Source: Aurantimonas sp. 22II-16-19i (lineage in GTDB: Bacteria; Pseudomonadota; Alphaproteobacteria; Rhizobiales; Rhizobiaceae). Taken from it: a stretch of 64,000 nucleotides of DNA. The DNA is taken from the NCBI RefSeq assembly GCF_002088275.1, contig NZ_AQQS01000002.1, positions 124,001 through 188,000 on the forward strand. Direction: 5' to 3'. The translations under genes were made by a program, and so were the position numbers. The notes beneath the pieces were generated by a model that had not been told where the DNA came from, searched no databases, and worked only from the letters and a program-made list of their open reading frames with translations. Below are positions 20,261 to 28,837 of this stretch, piece after piece; position 1 is the first letter of the stretch; each line of letters starts with the position of its first letter.

Positions 20261-20719
20261 TCACTCCACCGGCTCGACCTGCAGCACGGACCCGTCGGCC
20301 CCGACGATCCGCACCCGGGCGCCCAGCGGCAGTTCCGGCCCGGCGACGCTCCACCAGCTGTCCTCGAGCGCCACCCGGCCGCGGCCGTCGACGATCGCCT
20401 CGGACAGCCGCACCTCGCGGCCGATCAGGCGGCCGGTGCGGCGGTTGAGCGGTGCTGAATCCTCGCTCTCCTTCGCCGTGCCGTACCAGCGCCGGCCGAG
20501 ATAGACGCAGACGGCCGAGACGACGATGAAGGCGATCACCTGTTGCGGCCAGTCGAACCAGCCGGTGGCGCCGAGCAGGAAGGCGTTGGTGCCGACGACG
20601 AGCGCGGCGATGCCGAAGAATACCAGATAGACGCCCGGAACCACCGCCTCGAGGATCAACAAGAGGAGGCCGGCGATCCACCAGCCATAGTTCGCGAGGG
20701 TTTCGAGGAGCGTTTCCAT
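20261..20719 (-). CDS. NfeD-family membrane protein
   Basis: A 152-aa protein with two to four hydrophobic segments in residues 10-75 (WWIAGLLLLILEAVVPGVYLV, ALVVGTNAFLLG, VIAFIVVSAVCVYLG). A C-terminal OB-fold beta domain follows, at about 95-152 (GRLIGREVRLSEAIVDGRGRVALEDSWWSV). This is the short NfeD form that works with SPFH/stomatin proteins. The start is six bases after the SPFH gene's stop, so the pair is an operon, the usual arrangement. In other bacteria such pairs organise membrane microdomains and quality control; the specific role here is not known. Confidence 0.88.
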   Translation of the reverse strand: METLLETLANYGWWIAGLLLLILEAVVPGVYLVFFGIAALVVGTNAFLLGATGWFDWPQQVIAFIVVSAVCVYLGRRWYGTAKESEDSAPLNRRTGRLIGREVRLSEAIVDGRGRVALEDSWWSVAGPELPLGARVRIVGADGSVLQVEPVE

Positions 20720-20724
20720 GACGG

Positions 20725-21750
20725 CTACTCGGCCGCCGGCTCGCCCGCCCCGCTCGGCGGCACGGAAAAGCCGGGTCGGCCCTGGCGGCCGGGCCGCGGG
20801 CGGGGCGGCGACGGCGACACCGCCGGGCCGGCGTCTTCCCCGAAGGCGGCGCGGGCGATCTCGGCGATGCCGGCGACCGAGCCGATCAGCGAGGAGGCCT
20901 CCAGCGGCATCAGGATCACCCGCTGGTTCGGGGCGGAGGCCAGCTTGGCGAGGGCTTCCGTGTATTTCTGGGCGACGAAGTAGTTGATCGCCTGGACGTT
21001 GCCGGCGGCGATCGCCTCGGAGACGAGCCGCGTCGCCGTCGCCTCGGCCTCGGCCAGCCTCTCGCGCGCCTCGGCCTCGCGATAGGCGGCCTCGCGTTTG
21101 CCTTCCGCCTGCAGGATCTGGCCCTGCTTCTCGCCTTCGGCCCGCAGAATCGAGGCATTGCGTGAGCCCTCCGCCTCGAGAATCTCGGCGCGCTTCTCGC
21201 GCTCGGCGATCATCTGCCGGGCCATGGCGTCGACGAGGTTCTTCGGCGGGTTGATGTCCTTGATTTCGATGCGGGTGATCTTGATGCCCCACGAATGCGA
21301 CGCCTGGTCGACGACCCGCAGGATCTTTTCCGAGATGGTGTCGCGGTTGGACAGGAGGTCGTCGAGGTCCATCGAGCCCATGACCGAGCGCAGGTTGGTC
21401 ATGACGAGGTTGAGAATGGCGTTTTCGAGGCCGGAAACCTCGTAGGCCGCGGCCTTGGCGTCGAGGATCTGGTAGAAGGCGACGCCATCCGCCGCGACCG
21501 AGGCGTTGTCCCGGGTGATCACCTCCTGGGTCGGCACGTCGAGCACCTGTTCCATCATGTTGATCTTGCGCCCGACGCGCTCGACGAAGGGGATCAGGAT
21601 GGACAGTCCGGGATTCAGCGTCCGGGTATAGCGGCCGAAATTCTCCACCGTGTAATTGTAGCCCTGCGGCACGATCTTGATCGTCGACAGAAGCACGACG
21701 ATGCCGAAGACCAGGACCACCAGGACGAGAATGCTGCCGGATGTGAGCAT
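20725..21750 (-). CDS. qmcA: SPFH/Band 7 stomatin-like protein
   Basis: A 341-aa membrane-anchored SPFH protein. An N-terminal hydrophobic helix (ILVLVVLVFGIVVLLSTI, about 7-24) precedes the band-7 core, IVPQGYNYTVENFGRY to GIKITRIEIKDI (25-180). A long Ala/Glu-rich coiled coil follows (residues about 185-260, REKRAEILEAEGSRNASILRAEGEKQ) and then a Pro-rich tail. The ATG at 21750 follows TGGAGA. Stomatin-type proteins form large oligomeric rings in the inner membrane and often influence membrane proteases. It is upstream of, and co-transcribed with, the NfeD gene. The Pro/Gly-rich tail after residue 310 is probably disordered. Confidence 0.9.
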   Translation of the reverse strand: MLTSGSILVLVVLVFGIVVLLSTIKIVPQGYNYTVENFGRYTRTLNPGLSILIPFVERVGRKINMMEQVLDVPTQEVITRDNASVAADGVAFYQILDAKAAAYEVSGLENAILNLVMTNLRSVMGSMDLDDLLSNRDTISEKILRVVDQASHSWGIKITRIEIKDINPPKNLVDAMARQMIAEREKRAEILEAEGSRNASILRAEGEKQGQILQAEGKREAAYREAEARERLAEAEATATRLVSEAIAAGNVQAINYFVAQKYTEALAKLASAPNQRVILMPLEASSLIGSVAGIAEIARAAFGEDAGPAVSPSPPRPRPGRQGRPGFSVPPSGAGEPAAE

Positions 21751-21953
21751 AGGGATCTCCAGGGGGCGCCGACGCCATCGCCGGACGGGCATTGCGAGAG
21801 GCCCCAGGTGACTATCGTGCGATCAGCCGGGAAGGCAAGCGCAGGCGGTTCCTTGGATCTGTCCGGACGGCAATGCGGACGGGGCGGAGCGAGCGCTGGG
21901 GAGCGGCGGGCGCGATGCCAACTTCCGGTTTCACCTCGCGCAGTCTCCCGGCC

Positions 21954-23495
21954 TCATCCCGCGAGCAGCGGGAACGTCACGCCGATCGCCCAGGCGAAGG
22001 CCAGCGCATTGGCGAGGGCCGCGACGAGCGGCTGGCCCGTCGCCCGGTGGATCCAGGCGCTGAAGGCGCCGAAGACCAGGAAGAACAGGGCGATGACCGG
22101 GACGATGATGATCAGGAAGAACAACCGCTCGAAATCGAGGGCGACCGCGAAGGCCAGCGAGACGACGAAGGCGAGCTTCGAGGCCGCATAGGCAAAGCGC
22201 GCCGATCCCGGCCCGCGCGTCGCCCATTCGTCGGCCAGGAAATAGGCCAGCGTCCCGACCAGCATGGCCAGCACCAGCGCGGCGCGGGCCGGCGTCGGCA
22301 CGAAGGAGGTCATGAAGCTGTCGATCGGCCAGACGAGGGCGGCGAGGTAGAAGGCGGCGACCGCGAGCGCGGCACCGATGGTCGCGGGGGATAGAGCACT
22401 CTGCCCGAAGCGCTGTCCCTCGCCGCGCCGTTGCCAGCGCAGGCAGAGCGCGGTGAGGAGGCCGTAGACGAGGAAATGCATGGCGAGATAGTCGCCGACG
22501 AGGACGGGCAGGAAATGCGTCGGCAGCACTCGCAGGAGGAGCGGCGTGGCAATGGCCGGCACCAGCAGCGCCGGCCACAGGCGCCGCCACCTCAGGCCGG
22601 CGCCCGCCGGCGGCTCGGCGAGGCGGGGAAGCATCGGCGTCAGCTGGCGCGCGAGCAGCGTGCAGCCGGCGATCAGCAGCATGATCCAGGGGCCGCGCCC
22701 GGCGATCATCGGCGGCTCCTGCCTCTCGACGGCGAAGACCGCGTCGAGCCAGCCGAAGGCCTCACGCAGGCTCGCCTGGCTGAACAGCACGCTCGCATGC
22801 TCGACATTCGGGCTGAAGGCGGCGCGCCGTGCCGTGCCGGCGGACGGATCGCCATAGGTGACGCCGGGCTCGGCCGCGGCAGGCGCGGTCGCCAGCTCCA
22901 CCACACGCAGCGCCTCGCGCTTCAGCATGCCCTCCCATTCGCCGACGATGACGAGGAGGTTGCGGGGCGCGTCCGCCGTCACCTCCGGCGAGAACATCGA
23001 GACGGCGATCGTTGCCGCGACGTCGGGCCGCGCCGCGGCGAAGCGGACGACGATGTCGGAGGCCATGGAATGCCCGAGCACCGCCAGTCGCCCGTCTCCC
23101 AGCGTCTTCGCATGGGCCGCGACCTCTGCCGTCTCGTCGACGAGGGCGCGGGTGGCGCCCTGTTCCTCGGTGATGCTGCCGGCGAGCGGGGCGGGATTGC
23201 GGCCATGGCCGAGGAAGTCGAAGGTCACCGCACCGTAGCCATTGCGCGCGAAGGCGAGGGCGAAGCTCTGCATCAGCTGCTGCGAGCCGGCAAAGCCGTG
23301 GGCGATCACGACGACGGGCCCCAGCGCCCGGCCTTCCGGCCGGAAGATCGTCGCCGGCGTCTCGGCGATGATCGCCGGTTCGATGGTCACGCCGGTCTCC
23401 GTGGCATGGAGCTTCAGGAGCGACAGGCCGATGGCAGCGAGGGCGAGAAGCGCCAGCAGCATCGCAACGATCGGACGCAGGCGAGCCGCCGTCAT
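21954..23495 (-). CDS. membrane-bound alpha/beta hydrolase
   Basis: A 513-aa two-part protein. After a signal anchor (residues 7-27) comes an alpha/beta-hydrolase domain (about 45-270) with the oxyanion loop HGFAGS at 66-71, DFLGHGRN and the nucleophile Ser143 in GHSMAS. Residues about 280-513 form at least seven hydrophobic helices, including ALVLAMLVGTLAYFLA and FFLIIIVPVIALFFLVF. Such fusion of a hydrolase to a polytopic membrane domain suggests a lipophilic or envelope substrate. Its start overlaps the stop of the BciB/FrhB-like gene (ATGA), so the two are coupled. I do not know the substrate. Confidence 0.8.
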   Translation of the reverse strand: MTAARLRPIVAMLLALLALAAIGLSLLKLHATETGVTIEPAIIAETPATIFRPEGRALGPVVVIAHGFAGSQQLMQSFALAFARNGYGAVTFDFLGHGRNPAPLAGSITEEQGATRALVDETAEVAAHAKTLGDGRLAVLGHSMASDIVVRFAAARPDVAATIAVSMFSPEVTADAPRNLLVIVGEWEGMLKREALRVVELATAPAAAEPGVTYGDPSAGTARRAAFSPNVEHASVLFSQASLREAFGWLDAVFAVERQEPPMIAGRGPWIMLLIAGCTLLARQLTPMLPRLAEPPAGAGLRWRRLWPALLVPAIATPLLLRVLPTHFLPVLVGDYLAMHFLVYGLLTALCLRWQRRGEGQRFGQSALSPATIGAALAVAAFYLAALVWPIDSFMTSFVPTPARAALVLAMLVGTLAYFLADEWATRGPGSARFAYAASKLAFVVSLAFAVALDFERLFFLIIIVPVIALFFLVFGAFSAWIHRATGQPLVAALANALAFAWAIGVTFPLLAG

Positions 23496-24784
23496 CGCGG
23501 CTCCGCGCCGTCCGTCCCGGCGGGTTCGCCGGGTGCGCGCTCGCCGGGACGTGGTGTGAGCCCGTAGGGAGCGACGAGCGTCCAGACGTGCGCCGGGATC
23601 ATGCTGCGCATCCGGCGCGGGACCTGGCGGCGCAGATGAAGCACGGTCTCGATCGCCTTCATCTCCACGCGGGCGCGGGCGAATTCGAGGCCGCGCGGGC
23701 CGATCCTCGGCATCAGCCAGCCGACGATCGGGCGCAGCCAGGGCGGCATGCGGCGGAGCGGCATGCCGCCGGCGGCCAGCTCGGTATTGGCCAGGAAGCC
23801 CTTGACGGCGCCCTGGCGCCTGCCCCGGCTGCGAAGATCTCTGGTCTCGAGTTCCGTGCCCAGGAGTGCGACGAGCTCTTCGCCGCGCTCGTTGCGCACC
23901 AAGAGCCACTGGTCGCCTTCACCGGCCATGTAGCCGACGGTGACGTCGGCAAGGACGTTGGTGTAGTCCACGCAGGTCCGGCAGGTCAGCGGGAAGAAGT
24001 CCGGCGGCAGCTGCGAGATCGGCAGCTTCAAGAACGGGATCGCCTTCACCCGGCCGTCGGCAAAGCGCAGCTCGACGTGGTAGTCGGCGCGAAATTCCAG
24101 ATAGGTGATGCTGTCCGGATCGTCGGCGAGCAGCGCGAGAAAGTCGTGGAAGCGCTCGGTGGTCGTGTTGTCGGAACAGGGCGTGCCGATCACGTAGAGC
24201 TTGTCGAGGCCGAGTTCGGTTTCCAGCGCGCGCAGCGCATAGACTTGGCAGGGAATGCCGATCACCGCCAGCCGCTTGTAGCCCTTGTCGCGGGCCGGCT
24301 CGACGAGGGAGAGAAGCGGCGCATAGCCCATCCGCATGCCCCGGCAGGCCGCCATGCCCTCGGCCGCCGTGACGATGACCGGGATCGGCCGCCAGCGATC
24401 CGCCGGGTCGGGCGCCATGGTCAGCACCGCGTCGACGGCGCCGGTTTCGAGCAGGCGCTCGGCGATGCGGGTGGTGATGCCCGTCCACTGGGCGCCGCCG
24501 CGAGGGGGCGCGAGCCGTGCCCGGACCATCCGCCGGAACGGGCCGAAATGCCGCTCGTCCCGCCGTCCGGGGTCGCGGGCGCGGCCGTGGACCTCAGCTT
24601 CGAGGGCCGGGTAGTCGGGCTTGATGAACTGGCACGCCTTGCCGCAGCGGCCGGGCTCGGCGGTGCGGGAGATCCCGCAATCGGTGCACAGGGAGCGCGG
24701 AACGGCCGGCATGACCGGTGGAGCCCACGCCATGCCGGCGTCCCGCCCCGTCCCGGCCTCGCAAGCGTCGTCGATGCGCACCAA
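23492..24784 (-). CDS. BciB/FrhB-like iron-sulfur flavoprotein
   Basis: A 430-aa member of the coenzyme F420 hydrogenase beta-subunit family, most like the ferredoxin-dependent divinyl-chlorophyllide reductase/HCAR branch. Cysteines occur as C33xxC36, C47, C51, Cys179 in GIPCQVYALR, Cys203, and C268xxC271 leading into VDYTNVLADVTVGYMAGEGDQ. These would hold [4Fe-4S] clusters next to a flavin. Members reduce ring double bonds of tetrapyrroles or related substrates. No bacteriochlorophyll genes are in the window, though hemH lies upstream. The start is uncertain: TTG 24784, the overlapping GTG, or an internal ATG near residue 25. Coupled to the membrane alpha/beta hydrolase. Confidence 0.75.
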   Translation of the reverse strand: MVRIDDACEAGTGRDAGMAWAPPVMPAVPRSLCTDCGISRTAEPGRCGKACQFIKPDYPALEAEVHGRARDPGRRDERHFGPFRRMVRARLAPPRGGAQWTGITTRIAERLLETGAVDAVLTMAPDPADRWRPIPVIVTAAEGMAACRGMRMGYAPLLSLVEPARDKGYKRLAVIGIPCQVYALRALETELGLDKLYVIGTPCSDNTTTERFHDFLALLADDPDSITYLEFRADYHVELRFADGRVKAIPFLKLPISQLPPDFFPLTCRTCVDYTNVLADVTVGYMAGEGDQWLLVRNERGEELVALLGTELETRDLRSRGRRQGAVKGFLANTELAAGGMPLRRMPPWLRPIVGWLMPRIGPRGLEFARARVEMKAIETVLHLRRQVPRRMRSMIPAHVWTLVAPYGLTPRPGERAPGEPAGTDGAEPR

Positions 24785-24992
24785 TAATCCACCCCGTCGC
24801 CGCCCAGTGGACCCGGCTCGCCGGGTTCCGGCGCCTGGCTTGCGGAAACTGGCGGCGCCGCGAGGCTTTCACACTTCGCGGCCCGTTCCAAGACGGGCTG
24901 TCAAATAAACTGGACAGGCGGCTGCGGAGCAGAAACAGGCGGCTACGGCGCGGAAACAGGTCGGCCGTCGATCGCGGCGGCCGACGCTCCGG

Positions 24993-26054
24993 TCATCCCA
25001 GCCAGCCGCGCAATTCGCGGCGGACCATCGCCTCGATGACGTCCATGCCGGCCTCGGAATCGTTGAGGCAGGGGATATGGGAGAAGTTCTCGCCGCCGGC
25101 CTCGTGGAAGATCTCGCCCGCCTCGCCGGCGATCTCCTCCAGCGTTTCCAGGCAGTCGGAGACGAAGCCGGGATTGAGGACGGCGATGTTCTTGACGCCC
25201 TCCTTCGCCAGCTTCTCGATGGTCTTGTCGGTGTAGGGCTGCAGCCACTCCTCCGGTCCGAAGCGGGACTGGAAGGTGGTGATCAGCCGGCCCTTGGGCC
25301 AGCCGAGCCGCTCGTCGAGCAGCCGCGAGGTCTTCTGGCAATGGCAGTGATAGGGATCGCCCTTGCGGAAATAGCTCTGCGGAATGCCGTGATAGGAGCA
25401 GATGACGTGCTCGGGCTCGAAGTCGAGGGTGGCGAGATGGCTCTCGATCGAGCGGGCGAGGGCGTCGATATAGACCGGCTCGTCGTGATAGGCGGGAACG
25501 GTCCTGACCGCCGGCATCCAGCGCTGGGCCATCATGTGCTCGAAGAACTTGTCGTTCACCGTCGCCGTGGTCGAAGCCGAATATTGCGGATAGAGCGGAT
25601 AGACGAGGATCCGGTCGCAGCCCTGGCTCATCAGGTAGTCGGTCCGCTCGGCGATCGACGGATTGCCGTAGCGCATCGCCCAGTCGACGACGATCTCGCC
25701 ATGGCCGGCCATCCGCACGGCGAGCTTTTCGCCCTGGGCGCGGGTGAAGGTGCGCAGCGGCGACTCGTTGCGCTCCTTGTTCCAGATCTCGGCATAGGCG
25801 GCGCCGGATTTCTTCGGCCGGGTGTTGAGGACGATGCCGTAGAGGATCGGATACCAGGCGATGCGCGGCCACTCGATGACGCGCTTGTCGGAGAGGAACT
25901 CCTTCAGGTAGCGCCGCATCGGCTTGAAGTCGGTGCCGTCTGGGGTGCCGAGATTGACGAGGAGAACGCCGATCTTCGCCGTCTTGACCGGAGGGTGGCC
26001 GGCTGGGAGAGGGCCGGTCGCCCGCTCGGCGACCGTCTGGGTAAGGGCGTTCAT
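24993..26054 (-). CDS. hemH: ferrochelatase
   Basis: A 353-aa enzyme that inserts ferrous iron into protoporphyrin IX to make heme. Seen are LLVNLGTPDG at 31-40, YPLYPQYSASTT at 152-163, the catalytic His222 in SYHGIPQSYFRKGDPY and the C-terminal acidic PGFVSDCLETLEE containing the second conserved site. Length is typical for alphaproteobacteria, with a roughly 20-residue N-terminal tail before TAKIGVLLV. A frame extending to 26738 reads through the omp10 side and is not used. hemH next to omp10 on one strand is a conserved rhizobial/Brucella neighbourhood. Confidence 0.96.
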   Translation of the reverse strand: MNALTQTVAERATGPLPAGHPPVKTAKIGVLLVNLGTPDGTDFKPMRRYLKEFLSDKRVIEWPRIAWYPILYGIVLNTRPKKSGAAYAEIWNKERNESPLRTFTRAQGEKLAVRMAGHGEIVVDWAMRYGNPSIAERTDYLMSQGCDRILVYPLYPQYSASTTATVNDKFFEHMMAQRWMPAVRTVPAYHDEPVYIDALARSIESHLATLDFEPEHVICSYHGIPQSYFRKGDPYHCHCQKTSRLLDERLGWPKGRLITTFQSRFGPEEWLQPYTDKTIEKLAKEGVKNIAVLNPGFVSDCLETLEEIAGEAGEIFHEAGGENFSHIPCLNDSEAGMDVIEAMVRRELRGWLG

Positions 26055-26424
26055 CCTGTCATCCCGCACATGGTTCGTTGTCGTCGTCGGCCATAAGGAC
26101 GAGGTGCTTCGCACGCCTCGCCGAAGGCCGGTCGGCGCGAGGGCCGGTGTCGTGGCACTCGCCGGCCGTCCGGCCGCCGCGCGTTTCCGATATAGGTGGC
26201 GCGGGCGGGATTTGGAATGCGTCGAACGACCCGGTGATGCGGCTCGAGGCCGCACGGCCGGGTCGTTTCGGGCATCCGGTATGTCGCAAGTCGCCCGCCG
26301 TTCTCGATCGGCGCGGTATTCGATACTGCTGCTCTGTGCCTTCGGCTTCCGGCACGTGCCGGAGCTGCCGCGGTCCCATGTCCCGATCGGCACGTCCTCG
26401 TCCTGCCGTCCGCCGGGCGATCCG
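26055..26424. other. hemH-omp10 spacer with a large inverted repeat
   Basis: No gene is seen. At 26226-26266 the arms ACGACCCGG and CCGGGTCGT (9 bp) flank a second, inner hairpin (GCGGC/GCCGC). It lies downstream of omp10 and could end that transcript, but there is no U run, so an intrinsic terminator is uncertain. The hemH promoter should lie in the remaining 170 bases. Confidence 0.4.
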
Positions 26425-26790
26425 TCAGGCGCGGGTGAACTCGAAGCGCGTCCCGCTGGAGGCGGCACAGGCGAGCCGGTTCGTCTGGACGAGGTTGCAG
26501 TTCGCGGACTGCTGCTGGTTCGTCGTTCGCGAGGTATAGAGGATGTTGATCTGGCCGGGCCCGAGCTGGGAATAGGTTCCGGTGGCGAGCACGCCGCCGG
26601 TTCCCTGCTCGACCGAGGCGAAACGGCCGTTGTTGAACGTCGCGCTGTAGGCCACCGGCCCGCCAAGGGCGTTCCACCGGCCATCGACGCCCTGGGGCTG
26701 CGGCGCGACCGAGGCGCGCTCGCTGGTCGTGCAGGCACCGAGCACCGAAGCGATGAGCGTGGCTGCGACTGCCGTCTTGCGTGTCCGCAT
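26425..26790 (-). CDS. omp10: Omp10-type outer-membrane lipoprotein
   Basis: A 121-aa lipoprotein resembling Brucella Omp10. The signal MRTRKTAVAATLIASVLGACTT contains the lipobox VLGAC, with lipidated Cys20. The mature part is a small beta-rich domain (VDGRWNALGGPVAYSATF, VLATGTYSQLGPGQINI), Gln/Asn-rich, with two further cysteines that can form a disulfide (SANCNLVQTNRLAC). The ATG at 26790 is chosen; a longer frame to 26829 would disrupt the signal. The beta-domain shares its look with protease-inhibitor-like folds of this family, but a cell-surface role is the only known property. Confidence 0.88.
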   Translation of the reverse strand: MRTRKTAVAATLIASVLGACTTSERASVAPQPQGVDGRWNALGGPVAYSATFNNGRFASVEQGTGGVLATGTYSQLGPGQINILYTSRTTNQQQSANCNLVQTNRLACAASSGTRFEFTRA

Positions 26791-26963
26791 CAAGAATACC
26801 TCATACTCGGCGAGCGGGGCACATTGCACCGTGCCGGTTTGTGTCTTGTCGTCAATGTTTCAGGACGAGACGGTGCTTCGGTCAAGGGGCAATCGGGACA
26901 AAACCGCAGCTTTCGACCGGTTCCCCCAAACAAAGACGCGAGGAGGAACCGGCCGATGATTTT

Positions 26964-28409
26964 TCAGCGCACGAGAATGTTCTTGAACTGCCAGGGATCC
27001 TTGTCGTCGATGTCCTCCGGGAACAGGCCCGGCCGGTCCACCAGCGGCGTCCAGTTGGTGTAGTAGCCCTTGACGGGGCCGAGATACGGCATCTGGATCT
27101 CCAGGCAGCGCTTGTAGTCCATCTCGTCGGCCTCGACGATGCCGGCCTCCGGATTCTCCAGCGCCCAGACCATGCCGGCGAGCACCGCCGAGGTCACCTG
27201 CAGGCCGGTGGCGTTCTGGTAGGGGGCGAGCTGGCGGGTCTCCTCGATCGACAGCTGCGAGCCATACCAGTAGGCATTCTTCTCGTGGCCGTAGAGCAGG
27301 ACGCCGAGCTCGTCGATGCCGTCGACGATTTCGGTCTCGTCGAGGACGTGCAGCTCCGGCTGGATCTTGCCGGCGGCGCCGAAGAGTTCGTGCAGCGACA
27401 GAACGGCGTCGTTCGCCGGATGGTAGGCATAGTGCGAGGTCGGGCGGTACGTGACCTCGCCGTCCTTGTTGTGATGGGTGAAGTAGTCGGCGATCGAGAT
27501 CGATTCGTTGTGGGTCACCAGGAAGCCGTACTGGGGGCCCGGCGTCGGGCACCAGGAGCGCACGCGGGTGTTGGCGCCGGGCTGCTCCAGATAGATCGCG
27601 GACTGGTGGCCCTTCTTGTGGCGGTTGGCGTTCTTCGGCATCCACTTTTCATGGGTGCCCCAGCCGAGTTCCGCCGGCTGCATGCCTTCCGACAGGAAGC
27701 CCTCGACCGACCAGGTGTTCCAGAACACGTTCATCGGCTTGGGGGACTTGGCGCGCTGGGTGTCGCGCTCGGCGATGTGAATGCCCTTGACGCCGGCCTT
27801 CTTCATCAGCTTGGCCCAGCCTTCGCGGTCGTCCCACGCCGGCTCGGTGAATTCCATGCCGATCTCGTTGGCGATGTCGACCAGCGCCTTCTTGACGAAC
27901 CAGGACACCATGCCGGGATTGGCGCCGCAGCAGGAGACGGCGGTGGTGCCGCCGGGATGCTTCTTCTGCTCCTTGCGAACGGTCTCGCGCAGCGCATAGT
28001 TGGTGCGCTCGGCATTCGACATGTTCTTGTCGAAGTAGAAGCCGAGCCACGGCTCGACGACGGTGTCGATGTAGAGGACGCCGAGCTCGCGGCACAGCTT
28101 GATCAGGTCGAGCGAGCCGGTGTCGACGGAGAGGTTGACGCAGAAGCCCTGGCCCTCGCCCTCGGTCAGGAGCGGCGTCAGGAGCTCCTCGTAGTTCTTG
28201 CGCGTCACCGCCTCGTTGATGAAGCGGATGCCCTTTTCGTCGAGCAGGCCGCGCACGCTCTCGTCGGGATCGATGACCACCATGCGGCTGCGGTCGTAGT
28301 CGAAGTGGCGCTCGATCAGCGGCAGGGTGCCCTTGCCGATCGAGCCGAAGCCGATCATCACGACGGGGCCGGAGATCTTCCCATGGACCGGATGCTGTGT
28401 ATCAGCCAT
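26964..28409 (-). CDS. hss: homospermidine synthase
   Basis: A 481-aa enzyme that makes sym-homospermidine from two putrescines, or putrescine and spermidine, with NAD as a bound cofactor. The Rossmann motif VVMIGFGSIGKGTLPLIERH is near residue 18. Further along are SCCGANPGMVSWFVKKAL and the long aromatic C-terminal region (GYYTNWTPLVDRPGLFPED). ATG 28409 is chosen because AAGGAG lies about 12 bases upstream; ATG 28421 has no room for one. Homospermidine is the typical rhizobial polyamine. An ornithine-type decarboxylase at about 62 kb could make the putrescine. Confidence 0.95.
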   Translation of the reverse strand: MADTQHPVHGKISGPVVMIGFGSIGKGTLPLIERHFDYDRSRMVVIDPDESVRGLLDEKGIRFINEAVTRKNYEELLTPLLTEGEGQGFCVNLSVDTGSLDLIKLCRELGVLYIDTVVEPWLGFYFDKNMSNAERTNYALRETVRKEQKKHPGGTTAVSCCGANPGMVSWFVKKALVDIANEIGMEFTEPAWDDREGWAKLMKKAGVKGIHIAERDTQRAKSPKPMNVFWNTWSVEGFLSEGMQPAELGWGTHEKWMPKNANRHKKGHQSAIYLEQPGANTRVRSWCPTPGPQYGFLVTHNESISIADYFTHHNKDGEVTYRPTSHYAYHPANDAVLSLHELFGAAGKIQPELHVLDETEIVDGIDELGVLLYGHEKNAYWYGSQLSIEETRQLAPYQNATGLQVTSAVLAGMVWALENPEAGIVEADEMDYKRCLEIQMPYLGPVKGYYTNWTPLVDRPGLFPEDIDDKDPWQFKNILVR

Positions 28410-28837
28410 GTTCGCTTGCAACTCCTTGGGCGCGATTTCGAGGCGCCGGGCGAGATCCCCGACGCGTTGAGGTCAGGGAACGGTTGGCGCCGCGCTAGAC
28501 GGTTTCCGCGTCAAATAAAAGCGAAATGTCGGCTTCAACCCGAAAAAGCCGATCGGCGGGCTCGAGCACCCGGCACAGGCCTCCGCCGGCCACCGAAGGA
28601 ACGGGATCGCGCGGCCTCCGCCACGCCCTGCACGAGGCCTCCGCCCGCCGCCTGAGACCGCGGCGAACGCCGAGACGGCAGCTTTTTTCAAGACTCTGGT
28701 GGGACAGGCGGATTTTAATCGATTGGCATCCGCGGCGTCGTCTGGACGCCGCAGAGTTATGCCTACAAAAGAAGCGGCAGGCATCGCTCCGCCATGCGCT
28801 CTCGTTTCCCCGTCGTTTGCCGAAGGACACCGATATC
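28410..28837. other. divergent promoter region of hss and the aldolase
   Basis: This 428-base gap lies between two divergent genes and should hold both promoters. A perfect 8-bp stem, GCGGCGTC (28732-28739) with GACGCCGC (28745-28752), sits about 85 bases before the aldolase ATG. It lacks a U run, so it is more likely a leader hairpin or operator than a terminator. Open frames running through the gap look like chance. Confidence 0.45.

Noticed and set aside
26226-26266. Intrinsic terminator for omp10
   Set aside because: The stem is strong but no U run follows on the minus strand, so it is only recorded as an inverted repeat.
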